Origin: JBGPYM01 sp041493205 | GTDB lineage: Bacteria > Bacteroidota > Ignavibacteria > UBA10030 > UBA6906 | Assembly: GCA_041493205.1 (NCBI GenBank) | Contig: JBGPYM010000205.1 | Coordinates: forward strand, 1 to 5,839 | DNA: 5,839 bases | Direction of reading: 5' to 3' | Shown: positions 1-5,839 of the stretch, one piece after another | How the letters are laid out: each line of letters begins with the position of its first letter | Numbering within the stretch: position 1 is the stretch's first letter | Translations under genes and position numbers: made by a program | Notes under the pieces: generated by a model | What the model saw: only the letters and a program-made list of their open reading frames with translations | Told to the model about the DNA's origin: nothing | Database searches by the model: none

Positions 1-1275
1 AGTGAACGCCTTCTCATTGGCTTCCGTTTCGCCGAAATAGCACGCCATGACGTTGTGGCCGCGGATCACGATTTCCCCGCGGGTTCCCTCTTCCTGTTCA
101 CGCCCTCCCTCGTCGTGGATCGCCATCTCATTGACTGCCAGCGGAACGCCGATGGACGGAAACCCGTGTTTTGATATCCAGTTCCGGTGTTCTCCAGGGG
201 GAAGGTCGATCGGCAGGAAGCAGGAATAGCAGGTTGTCTCCGACAGACCGTACCCGTGCATGATCGGTATCTTGAACGTCTGCTCGAATTTCATCGCCAG
301 CTCCACCGTCAGAGGCCCCGCGCCGCAGATAATATGGCGGAACTGTGCCAGCTTATACGCCTCCATATCGAGCTTCGCGTGGAGGAGAAACTGCAGGAGC
401 GTAGGGACGACGCTGACGACGGTGACCCTTTCGATGCTGATTCTCTCGAAAAAACGGTCGGTATGGAACCGCTGGTTCAGCACGACACCCCCTCCGGCGT
501 AGAGGGGCGTCATCAGCGTGACGACGATTCCGTTGACGTGGTGGATCGGGAGGACGCACATCAGCCGCTGATCCTCGGAGATCCGGTGCCACTCGGCGAT
601 GCTCATGGCATCCACCAGGAGATTGTACTGAACCAGCACCACCCCTTTCGGGTTGCCGGTTGTTCCCGACGTGTACACGATGAGGGCTTCGCTGTCGGGG
701 GAGGGAGGCGCAGGGGGGACGCACCGGGGCGGGAACTTCGGTACATCGGTCTGAAAATGCGGCAGGTCCGGTGACACCCGCTTGCCCGACTGAACGACCG
801 TCTTCAGGGCGGGAAGGTCTCCGCGCATGGCCTGGAGCCGGCCGAGGTACACGTCACGAACGAATGCGAGCTTTGCCCCCGAGTGCCCGAGCACATACGC
901 GATGCGGCGGTCGTCCTCGCCGGCATTCACCGGCACCAGCACGGCGCCGAGGAAGAAAACGGCGAAGTACTGTATGACCGCATCGCAGTGATTATAGGAC
1001 AGGGTGGCGACCCTGTCGCCGTGTCCGATGCCGAAAGAGCGGAGGTAGTTGGCAGTTTTGCACACCTCCTCGTAAAACTCCCGGTAGGAAAACTCCCGGC
1101 GGGGTCCGTCGTCGGCGTAAAAAATGAGGTAGGGCTTGTCTTCGTACGTGTCGGCGTGTGCGGCGAGCAGGTCGCCGATGTTGCGGTAGGGGACCAGACG
1201 TTCCGAGGACGGGACGCCGCCGACGGAGCGGGCGCTCGTGATTTTCTCCGAAAGAGCGGGCGGAAAGTCTGGCAT
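1..1275 (-). CDS. AMP-dependent acyl-CoA synthetase/ligase, C-terminus outside window
   Basis: Translation from ATG 1275 gives 425 uninterrupted residues up to the left edge, with no stop; roughly 100 C-terminal residues, including the catalytic-lysine domain, are missing. It belongs to the ANL adenylate-forming superfamily, which activates a carboxylic acid with ATP and then forms a CoA thioester. Motifs are the P-loop YTSGTTGNPKGV (201-212), LPIHHVNG (242-249), the pocket segment CGAGPLT (317-323), GYGLSETT (341-348) and GEIVIRGHNVMACYF (400-414), after which the TGD motif is expected outside the window. The gene starts 34 bases after the flavoprotein stop; AAGG lies 6 bases before the ATG. 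The frame is also open upstream of this ATG, so the exact start is only probable. It resembles medium/long-chain fatty acyl, 4-coumarate and malonyl-CoA ligase relatives. The substrate cannot be read from the sequence; acetoacetate, the pathway product, is one guess. Confidence 0.92.
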   Translation of the reverse strand, partial: MPDFPPALSEKITSARSVGGVPSSERLVPYRNIGDLLAAHADTYEDKPYLIFYADDGPRREFSYREFYEEVCKTANYLRSFGIGHGDRVATLSYNHCDAVIQYFAVFFLGAVLVPVNAGEDDRRIAYVLGHSGAKLAFVRDVYLGRLQAMRGDLPALKTVVQSGKRVSPDLPHFQTDVPKFPPRCVPPAPPSPDSEALIVYTSGTTGNPKGVVLVQYNLLVDAMSIAEWHRISEDQRLMCVLPIHHVNGIVVTLMTPLYAGGGVVLNQRFHTDRFFERISIERVTVVSVVPTLLQFLLHAKLDMEAYKLAQFRHIICGAGPLTVELAMKFEQTFKIPIMHGYGLSETTCYSCFLPIDLPPGEHRNWISKHGFPSIGVPLAVNEMAIHDEGGREQEEGTRGEIVIRGHNVMACYFGETEANEKAFT

Positions 1276-1309
1276 GCTGTGCCTTGATTCGATACTCTCA
1301 AAGAACCGG

Positions 1310-1930
1310 TCAGCGGCCGGGAAGAGCCGGCCGCGGCATTTCGAACCTGTCGGTGGTACGGATGTATGTGGATCCGCCCATGCGCGCGATTGCCCGGAGA
1401 CCCTCCGGATCCACCTTGAAATTTTCTATCAGGCCGTCCCGCACGTGAAACCGCACCACCTCGCCCAGGATAATGCTTCCGCCGAGGGGCTTCGCACTGA
1501 CATGAATGGCCTGCATCAGGCGGCACTCCATCGACACCTTCGATTCCCCGACACGGGGGGGAGCGACGCTCTCTGAGGGGACCGGGGTGAGGCCGGACTC
1601 GACGAATTCATCCACCTCGGGCGGGTAGTCGGCCGAACAGACGTTCATCTGCCGGGCAAACTCTTCGGAAACGATATTGACCACAAATTCCTTCGTCGCT
1701 TCGATGTTCCTCAGCGTGTCTTTGTGCGCCCCGTCCGTGCCGCGGATCAGCGGCGAAAAGCATATCACGGGGGGATTGGCGCTGATGGCCGTGAAGAAAC
1801 TGAACGGGGCGAGGTTGCGCTTTCCGTCTGCGCTCAGCGAAGAAACAAAAGCGATCGGCCGGGGGATGATCACGCCCACCAGCAGCCTGTAGATGTCCCG
1901 CGGATCCTGATCGGCTGGCACGATGGTCAT
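1310..1930 (-). CDS. Flavin reductase-like FMN-binding split-barrel protein
   Basis: This 206-residue protein belongs to the flavin reductase-like domain family (FMN-binding split barrel, DIM6/NTAB type). Marks are RDIYRLLVG and PRPIAFVSS (11-31), NLAPFSFFTAIS (39-50), DTLRNIEATKEFVVNIV (71-87) and, near the end, ARMGGSTYIRTTDRFEMPRP (182-201). Such proteins bind FMN; some reduce flavin for partner monooxygenases, but for many the reaction is unknown. The chosen ATG at 1930 overlaps the hmgA stop as ATGA and gives the usual family N-terminus (MTI..AD.DPRDIYRLL). A GTG at 1966 would add 12 residues that look like hmgA sequence in another frame. No flavin-dependent monooxygenase is present in the window, so the partner and substrate are unknown. 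The tight coupling to hmgA suggests a linked role. Confidence 0.9.
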   Translation of the reverse strand: MTIVPADQDPRDIYRLLVGVIIPRPIAFVSSLSADGKRNLAPFSFFTAISANPPVICFSPLIRGTDGAHKDTLRNIEATKEFVVNIVSEEFARQMNVCSADYPPEVDEFVESGLTPVPSESVAPPRVGESKVSMECRLMQAIHVSAKPLGGSIILGEVVRFHVRDGLIENFKVDPEGLRAIARMGGSTYIRTTDRFEMPRPALPGR

Positions 1931-3030
1931 GGGGTGGCCATCCAGCTCTTCCAGTAGTCCTTCCACTCCGCCTGTTCACCCGCGGGGAGCAGGTGAATCG
2001 GGTTGAGCCCGTCGAGCATGACGGCATATTCTTCCGTGTGCGTCTTCTTTCCCTGGCCCGCGAGGGCCTTCGGGTGAGGTCCGTGGTGGATACCCCGCGG
2101 ATGGAGCGTTATCATGCCCGGCACGATGTTGTCGCGGCTGAAGAAATTCCCGTCATGATAAAAAATGAACTCGTCGTAGTCGGTGTTCCGGTGAAAGAAC
2201 GGCACCTTGAGCGCTTCCGGATCCTCCTCGAGCGGGCGCGGAACGAAGCTGCACACGGCCGCGCCTTCGGTCACGAACGTCGTATGCGCGCTCGGAGGAA
2301 GGTGTGCCCGATGGCTCATGACGGGGCGGATGTCCCGCATGTTGATCTTCCAGACTGTCAGATCCCCCTTCCAGCCGACCACGTCGATCGGGTTGAACGG
2401 ATAAAAGATGCTGGAGAACTCCTCCTCCACCTTGATGCGAATCTCCCACTCCCGGTTGTCGGTCAGATCGGGCGCCGGCTCCGGCGTGACGATCACGCCG
2501 GGGTCGTACAGTGCGTGCTGACCGATGAGCCCCTTTTCCGGCTGTTCGAACTCGGTCTTCGATTCGATGATGAGAAAGAAATTGTCCGTCGTTGAAGGGA
2601 CCACACGATAGGTGACGGCCCGGGGGATGTTGATATAGTCCCCTTTTTCGTATGCCATCGGTCCGAAATCGGTCTCGATCGTGCCGCTCCCCCTGTGGAT
2701 GAAGTAGAGCTCATCGCCGTCGGCATTGCGGAAGTAGAACGGCATTGCGGCGGAGCGGCGTGAGATGGAGAGGCGGACGTCGTTGTTGCCGAGGAAAGGG
2801 ACCGGAGAGCCCCGGGGATCCTTCTGGTCGGTCGGCGTGAGCTTGTTGCAGTCGATGCAATGCGGGCGGAGTTTTCCCTCGAACCGGATCCATCCCGTGG
2901 GAGGATGTGCATGATACAGATGGGCCGATTTCCCGTAAAACCCCTTCCGTCCATGCTCCTCTTCAAATGTTCCCTGCGGCAGACCGACATGCGCTTGCTG
3001 TGCGGTCTTGCCTTTTTTCAACGGATACAT
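1927..3030 (-). CDS. hmgA: Homogentisate 1,2-dioxygenase
   Basis: This 367-residue cupin-fold Fe(II) enzyme opens the homogentisate ring to 4-maleylacetoacetate. Expected iron ligands are visible: His280 and Glu287 in FFHRNTDYDEF, and His316 in HPRGIHHGPHP, matching the HRN...E and HGP settings of characterised enzymes. The first cupin half contains DGDELYFIHRGSG (104-116) and GDYINIPRAVTYRV (130-143). The protein is shorter than the roughly 430-445 residues of the Pseudomonas and human enzymes, so it belongs to a compact bacterial form. The start is well supported: AGGAGG lies 8 bases upstream of ATG 3030. The gene is separated from the FAH stop by 45 bases, the largest gap in the cluster, and has the best ribosome site. 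Its TGA stop overlaps the ATG of the next gene (ATGA). Confidence 0.94.
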   Translation of the reverse strand: MYPLKKGKTAQQAHVGLPQGTFEEEHGRKGFYGKSAHLYHAHPPTGWIRFEGKLRPHCIDCNKLTPTDQKDPRGSPVPFLGNNDVRLSISRRSAAMPFYFRNADGDELYFIHRGSGTIETDFGPMAYEKGDYINIPRAVTYRVVPSTTDNFFLIIESKTEFEQPEKGLIGQHALYDPGVIVTPEPAPDLTDNREWEIRIKVEEEFSSIFYPFNPIDVVGWKGDLTVWKINMRDIRPVMSHRAHLPPSAHTTFVTEGAAVCSFVPRPLEEDPEALKVPFFHRNTDYDEFIFYHDGNFFSRDNIVPGMITLHPRGIHHGPHPKALAGQGKKTHTEEYAVMLDGLNPIHLLPAGEQAEWKDYWKSWMATP

Positions 3031-3038
3031 GCGTTCAT

Positions 3039-3044
3039 CCTCCT
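3039..3044 (-). promoter_or_regulatory. Shine-Dalgarno site of hmgA
   Basis: AGGAGG sits 8 bases before ATG 3030. It is the only near-perfect ribosome binding site directly upstream of a start in the window and settles the hmgA start. Another ATG (3038-3036) directly follows the site, but it is out of frame with hmgA and too close to the site to be used. The strong site suggests that hmgA is initiated independently rather than only by coupling to the interrupted FAH frame. Confidence 0.8.
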
Positions 3045-3075
3045 GGAGAGTGGACGGTCATTCGTGTCTGAAGCG

Positions 3076-3786
3076 TCACCGCGGGCTGTCCTTGATGACG
3101 CGGTTGCGCAGCACGCCGATCTTTTCGATTTCAAGTTCCATCACGTCGCCCGGCTGGACCCAGCGGTCGAGCTCGAGTCCGCACCCCGTACCGACGGTGC
3201 CCGAACCGATCAGATCGCCCGGGTGCAGGGTCTGATCTTTGGAAAGGAATTCGATCATCTGCTCGAATTTCCAGTGGATCGAGCCGGTGTTCCCCTGCGA
3301 CCATTCCTCGCCGTTGACACGTGCGCTCATGGCGAGCGCGTACGGATCGCCGATTTCATCCGTGGTGACAAGGACAGGCCCGATGCTCGTACACCAGTCC
3401 TTTCCCTTGGCGGGGCCGAGCCGGACCTGCATCTCCTTCCGCTGGATGTCGCGGGCGCTGAAATCGTTCATGACGGTGAATCCCGCGATATGCTCGCGGG
3501 CATGCGCAGCGCTGATGTTCCGGCCGGCCTTTCCGATGACGAAAGCGATTTCGAGCTCGTAGTCGAATTTCTCCGTAAACGAGGGCCACATGACGTCATC
3601 CCCGGGGCCGATGATATTCTGCCGGCCGCTGGTATAATACACGGGAATCTCATACCACTCTTTCGGCATCGGCTCACCCCGTTTTTCGAACCCTTTCTTC
3701 ACGTGCGCCTCAAATGCGTAAAAGTCCCGCACCGATGCAGGTTCGGGAAGCGGCGCGCGCAGGCGGACAGCGGTGGCCGGGTACAC
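3076..3786 (-). CDS. Fumarylacetoacetate hydrolase family protein, C-terminal catalytic domain
   Basis: This is the catalytic FAH domain, which cleaves fumarylacetoacetate to fumarate and acetoacetate, the last step of the pathway. Numbered along the whole 332-codon frame, it shows His124 in FEAHVKK (candidate catalytic base), Glu173 and Glu175 in DYELEIAFVIG and Asp204 in MNDFSARD (metal ligands), Lys225 in GKDWCTSIGP, and GSGTVGTGCGLEL (290-302). All key residues look intact. The coordinates given start at GTG 3786, the first standard start codon after the upstream amber codon, giving 236 residues. The frame is actually open back to 3831, and that GTG encodes a residue (LVYPATAVRL) expected inside an uninterrupted FAH, so it is probably not a natural start. 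The stop is TGA. The family assignment is strong; whether this part is translated, and from where, is uncertain. Confidence 0.85.
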   Translation of the reverse strand: MYPATAVRLRAPLPEPASVRDFYAFEAHVKKGFEKRGEPMPKEWYEIPVYYTSGRQNIIGPGDDVMWPSFTEKFDYELEIAFVIGKAGRNISAAHAREHIAGFTVMNDFSARDIQRKEMQVRLGPAKGKDWCTSIGPVLVTTDEIGDPYALAMSARVNGEEWSQGNTGSIHWKFEQMIEFLSKDQTLHPGDLIGSGTVGTGCGLELDRWVQPGDVMELEIEKIGVLRNRVIKDSPR

Positions 3787-3831
3787 GAGCGTTTCGTCGT
3801 TGGGGCCCAGGGGAGTTTTTCCTCCGTTCAG

Positions 3832-3834
3832 CTA
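3832..3834 (-). other. In-frame amber (TAG) codon interrupting the FAH reading frame at codon 81
   Basis: Reading the minus strand from ATG 4074, codon 81 is TAG. The next codons (CTG AAC GGA GGA AAA ACT) stay in the same frame and join the catalytic domain, with no further stop until TGA at 3078-3076. No frameshift is needed. The residues on both sides (LLSLSE before, LNGGKTPLGPNDETLVYP after) read as one linker between the N-terminal segment and the catalytic domain. One base change could produce TAG from CAG, TGG, TAC, TAT, AAG, GAG, TTG or TCG. Whether this is a mutation, an assembly error or a recoded codon cannot be decided here. Confidence 0.9.
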
Positions 3835-4074
3835 TTCGCTGAGCGACAGCAGGCTCGCCTGAGCGAATCCCTCCGAGGTCTGCTCCCCTTCGAGATAGCC
3901 GAGGAGTGAGTCGGGAACCAGGACGTCCGCCAGCGCATACGGCCGGACTTCCCCCTTGTGGGCGAGGTGCCAGGCGCAGGCAAAGTTCATGTCGACGATC
4001 CCCTGCGGGATGACAGCACCGAACCGCCGGTGCCTCCCCAGCGACGTCGCGACCTCAAATGTGCAGAGTTTCAT
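3832..4074 (-). CDS. Fumarylacetoacetate hydrolase, N-terminal segment (ends at in-frame amber codon)
   Basis: This is the 80-residue first part of a FAH-family frame, beginning MKLCTFEVAT and running through GAVIPQGIVDMN, which resembles the N-terminal segment of bacterial FAH-family hydrolases. The ATG is 12 bases after the hpd stop, with no strong Shine-Dalgarno sequence (only ACCCGG next to the start), so it probably depends on coupling to hpd. It ends at TAG (3834-3832), and the same frame then continues without shift into the catalytic part. With that part the frame totals 332 codons, close to the usual length of such hydrolases. On its own this piece has none of the metal-binding residues and should not be catalytic. 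It is therefore either half of a nonsense-broken gene, the front of a readthrough product, or a separate small subunit. Confidence 0.75.
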   Translation of the reverse strand: MKLCTFEVATSLGRHRRFGAVIPQGIVDMNFACAWHLAHKGEVRPYALADVLVPDSLLGYLEGEQTSEGFAQASLLSLSE

Positions 4075-4086
4075 CCGGGTAAGGGG

Positions 4087-5181
4087 TCAGAGATTGCCGC
4101 GGAGCGCCTGCTCCCGTTCGATCGCTTCAAAGAGGGCCTTGAAGTTCCCCTTCCCGAAGCTCTTGCTCCCTTTGCGCTGTATGACCTCGTAAAAGAGCGT
4201 CGGCCGGTCCTCGACAGGTTTTGAGAATATCTGGAGCATATATCCTTCGTCGTCCCGGTCCACGAGGACGCCCAGTTTTTCCAGTTCATCAACCGGCTCG
4301 TCGATGGTCCCGACGCGGCTCTCAAGCTCCTGGTAGTAGGAGGACGGGACGCGGAGAAAATCCACGCCCTGCCGGCGAAGCGTCGCGACGGTGCCAATAA
4401 TATTGTCCGTTGCACAAGCGATGTGCTGGACGCCCGGTCCCTTGTAGAATTCGAGATACTCCTCGATCTGCGATTTCTTCTTTCCGTGCGCAGGCTCGTT
4501 GATAGGGAATTTAATCCGTCCGTTGCCGTTTGCCATCACCTTGGACATCAGCGCGGAGTAATCCGTGCTGATATCCTTGTCGTCAAAGTGCTGGTACAGC
4601 CGAAACCCCATGACAGTCTCGTAGAACTTGACCCATGCGTTCATCTCCCCCCAGCCAACGTTCCCCACCATGTGGTCGACGTACTTCAGTCCCGCCGGGC
4701 GCGCAATCAGGTCGGGAACCGGTACCGCCTTGAAGCCGGGGAGGAAGACCCCCCGGTAGTTCTTCCGCTCGACGAACGAATGGACCGTATCGCCGTAAGC
4801 GGCGATGGCCGAGCGTTTCACCGTACCCTGTTCGTCGCTGAGGACCGTCGGCTCCATCACGCCGCGGCCGCCCCGGCTGGTAGTCTCGCGGTAGGCAGAC
4901 TCCGCGTCATCAACCCAGAGGGCGATGTCCCGAACGCCGTCCCCGTGCAGCGCGATGTGCGCTGCGGGCGCACTCTCGGGGGAGAGGGGCGTGGTCAGCA
5001 CAAACCGGATCTTCTCCTGCTGGAGCACGTACGAAACGCGGTCGCGCAGCCCGGTCTCCGGGCCCGCGTACGCAACGAGCGAGAAGCCGAAAGCGCTCCG
5101 GTAATAATACGCCGACTGTCGCGCGTTTCCTACGTAGAACTCGACGTAGTCCGTACCATTGATCGGCAGAAAGTCGTTCAT
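4087..5181 (-). CDS. hpd: 4-hydroxyphenylpyruvate dioxygenase (HPPD)
   Basis: This 364-residue protein is full length for the family. HPPD is a cytosolic Fe(II) enzyme that converts 4-hydroxyphenylpyruvate and O2 to homogentisate and CO2. It has two vicinal-oxygen-chelate (glyoxalase-like) domains, about 10-140 and 165-335. The three iron ligands are in their expected settings: His170 in YVDHMVGNV, His253 in GVQHIACATDN and Glu332 in FYEVIQRKG. Other family marks are FPINEPAHGKKKSQIEEYLE (225-244) and the C-terminal FGKGNFKALFEAIE (342-355), which closes over the active site. The related 4-hydroxymandelate synthase is less likely, because the NEPA segment and C-terminal helix are HPPD-like and hmgA follows in the same operon. 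The ATG is 19 bases after the aminotransferase stop and has a weak GGGGA ribosome site 6 bases upstream. The FAH start follows 12 bases after the stop, so translational coupling is likely. Confidence 0.96.
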   Translation of the reverse strand: MNDFLPINGTDYVEFYVGNARQSAYYYRSAFGFSLVAYAGPETGLRDRVSYVLQQEKIRFVLTTPLSPESAPAAHIALHGDGVRDIALWVDDAESAYRETTSRGGRGVMEPTVLSDEQGTVKRSAIAAYGDTVHSFVERKNYRGVFLPGFKAVPVPDLIARPAGLKYVDHMVGNVGWGEMNAWVKFYETVMGFRLYQHFDDKDISTDYSALMSKVMANGNGRIKFPINEPAHGKKKSQIEEYLEFYKGPGVQHIACATDNIIGTVATLRRQGVDFLRVPSSYYQELESRVGTIDEPVDELEKLGVLVDRDDEGYMLQIFSKPVEDRPTLFYEVIQRKGSKSFGKGNFKALFEAIEREQALRGNL

Positions 5182-5187
5182 AGGATA

Positions 5188-5192
5188 TCCCC
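5188..5192 (-). promoter_or_regulatory. Weak Shine-Dalgarno site of hpd
   Basis: GGGGA lies 6 bases before ATG 5181 in the 19-base gap after the aminotransferase stop. It is a poor match to AGGAGG, which fits initiation helped by ribosomes finishing the upstream gene. Confidence 0.4.
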
Positions 5193-5200
5193 GGGATAGC

Positions 5201-5839
5201 TCACGACACGACCGCGTTCTTCCGCGTATTCTTCAACTTCGCCAGCGCCTGCGTCAGTTCCCCGTTCTGCTCTTCCGTCCCGATCGTAATGCGCACGCAG
5301 TGGGGGAGACCGAATGCCTTCAGGGGCCTGATGATCACGCCGAGCCTGAGAAGTCCCTGGTAGAGCTCGTCGACTGCCGATTCGCTCTCCAGGGGGATGC
5401 AGACAAAATTCGCTTCGGTCGGCACGGTGACGAACCCGAGAGCGTTGAGGGCGGGAATGAGCGAACGCTTGCCGGCCTCGTTGACTGCCAGCGTCCGCTC
5501 AAGGAATTCCGTGTCGCCGAGAGCGGCGATGCCGGCTGCCTGCGCAGGCGTGCTCGGTTCGAACGGGAGCTTGACCTTCAGAAGGTTGGCGATCAGCGCA
5601 TCGTGTGCGAAGCCGTACCCGATGCGGATGCCCGCAAGCCCGTACACTTTGGAAAAGGTACGCAGGGTGATCACGTTGTCGTACCGGTAGTACATCGAAT
5701 CAGGGTAGTCGGGCGCGCGCCGGGCATACTCGAAATACGCCTCGTCCAGGATGATCAGGACGTGGGGCGGGACATGAGCGATGAACGCGTCAAATTCGGC
5801 CTTCGTGAATATGGTTCCTGTCGGGTTGTTCGGATTGGC
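5201..5839 (-). CDS. hisC: HisC-family PLP-dependent aminotransferase (probable aromatic amino acid aminotransferase), C-terminal part
   Basis: The frame is open from the right window edge to a TGA stop, giving 212 residues; the N-terminal part (roughly 150 residues, judged from the usual family length of about 350-370) lies outside. Visible fold-type I aminotransferase motifs, numbered from the first residue here, are NPNNPTG (2-8), LDEAY (31-35, with the Asp and Tyr that contact PLP) and TFSKVYGLAGIRIGYG (61-76), in which Lys64 is the expected Schiff-base lysine. A late Arg in CVRITIG is the likely substrate-carboxylate contact. These motifs fit histidinol-phosphate aminotransferase best. 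HisC relatives often also accept tyrosine and phenylalanine. With hpd starting only 19 bases downstream, the likely job is transamination of tyrosine to 4-hydroxyphenylpyruvate. The family call is secure; the substrate is inferred, and a true histidine-biosynthesis role is not excluded. Confidence 0.88.
   Translation of the reverse strand, partial: ANPNNPTGTIFTKAEFDAFIAHVPPHVLIILDEAYFEYARRAPDYPDSMYYRYDNVITLRTFSKVYGLAGIRIGYGFAHDALIANLLKVKLPFEPSTPAQAAGIAALGDTEFLERTLAVNEAGKRSLIPALNALGFVTVPTEANFVCIPLESESAVDELYQGLLRLGVIIRPLKAFGLPHCVRITIGTEEQNGELTQALAKLKNTRKNAVVS

Noticed and set aside
187..774. 195-residue plus-strand frame
   Set aside because: It is a shadow of the acyl-CoA ligase on the minus strand, rich in Arg/Asp/His and without motifs.
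927..1526. 199-residue minus-strand frame across the flavoprotein/ligase junction
   Set aside because: It is out of frame with both genes, is low in complexity (Pro/Ser/Thr/Arg-rich), and crosses the stop of one real gene and the start of the next.
1928..1966. GTG at 1966 as the start of the flavoprotein
   Set aside because: The extra 12 residues read through hmgA codons and do not resemble the family N-terminus; ATG 1930 overlaps the hmgA stop as ATGA and gives the usual start.
1993..2595. 200-residue plus-strand frame
   Set aside because: It is antisense to hmgA and has no domain signature.
3832..3834. Selenocysteine insertion as the explanation of the FAH interruption
   Set aside because: Selenocysteine uses UGA; the codon here is UAG.
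3784..3834. Frameshift between the two FAH pieces
   Set aside because: Positions 3834 and 3786 are in the same frame (48 bases apart), so only the single TAG separates the parts.
2860..3909. 349-residue open frame on the plus strand
   Set aside because: It is antisense to the FAH catalytic region and the start of hmgA, whose minus-strand translations show clear family motifs; long antisense frames are expected in GC-rich coding DNA. The protein shows no recognisable motif.
5183..5190. Palindrome GGATATCC before hpd
   Set aside because: An 8-base palindrome in a 19-base gap that also contains the ribosome site is expected by chance; there is no longer symmetry to suggest an operator.
4423..5199. 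258-residue open frame on the plus strand
   Set aside because: It lies entirely opposite hpd, which has all three iron ligands in frame; the antisense translation has no recognisable domain.

Overview
This window is a single-direction bacterial gene cluster for tyrosine/phenylalanine breakdown through homogentisate. All six genes lie on the minus strand, so transcription runs from the right end of the window to the left. The coding sequence is GC-rich, with many G/C third positions. Genes are packed tightly (gaps of 12 to 45 bases, plus one 4-base ATGA overlap), which is typical of a bacterial operon. The phylum cannot be fixed from the sequence alone.

In order of transcription: (1) 5839-5201, the C-terminal 212 residues of a HisC-family PLP aminotransferase, cut by the window edge and probably acting here as an aromatic aminotransferase that makes 4-hydroxyphenylpyruvate. 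(2) 5181-4087, 4-hydroxyphenylpyruvate dioxygenase (hpd), complete. (3) 4074-3076, a fumarylacetoacetate hydrolase (FAH) reading frame of 332 codons, interrupted at codon 81 by an in-frame amber codon (TAG, 3834-3832). The frame is otherwise intact on both sides. (4) 3030-1927, homogentisate 1,2-dioxygenase (hmgA), complete, in a compact 367-residue form. (5) 1930-1310, a flavin-reductase-like FMN-binding protein whose start overlaps the hmgA stop. (6) 1275-1, an AMP-dependent acyl-CoA synthetase/ligase, open to the left edge; its 3' end is outside the window.

Together the genes spell tyrosine -> 4-hydroxyphenylpyruvate -> homogentisate -> maleylacetoacetate -> (fumarylacetoacetate) -> fumarate + acetoacetate. 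No maleylacetoacetate isomerase is visible. The flavoprotein and the CoA ligase are not standard pathway enzymes, and their roles here are open. The ligase could activate acetoacetate or another carboxylic acid, but that is inference.

The most interesting point is the internal amber codon in the FAH frame. All five gene ends visible in the window use TGA, and the only TAG found in a gene's own frame is this internal one. It could be a nonsense mutation or sequencing error, translational readthrough/recoding, or a real split into two polypeptides. No stretch longer than 300 bases lacks a gene. No RNA genes, mobile elements, repeats, CRISPR arrays or convincing terminators were seen.
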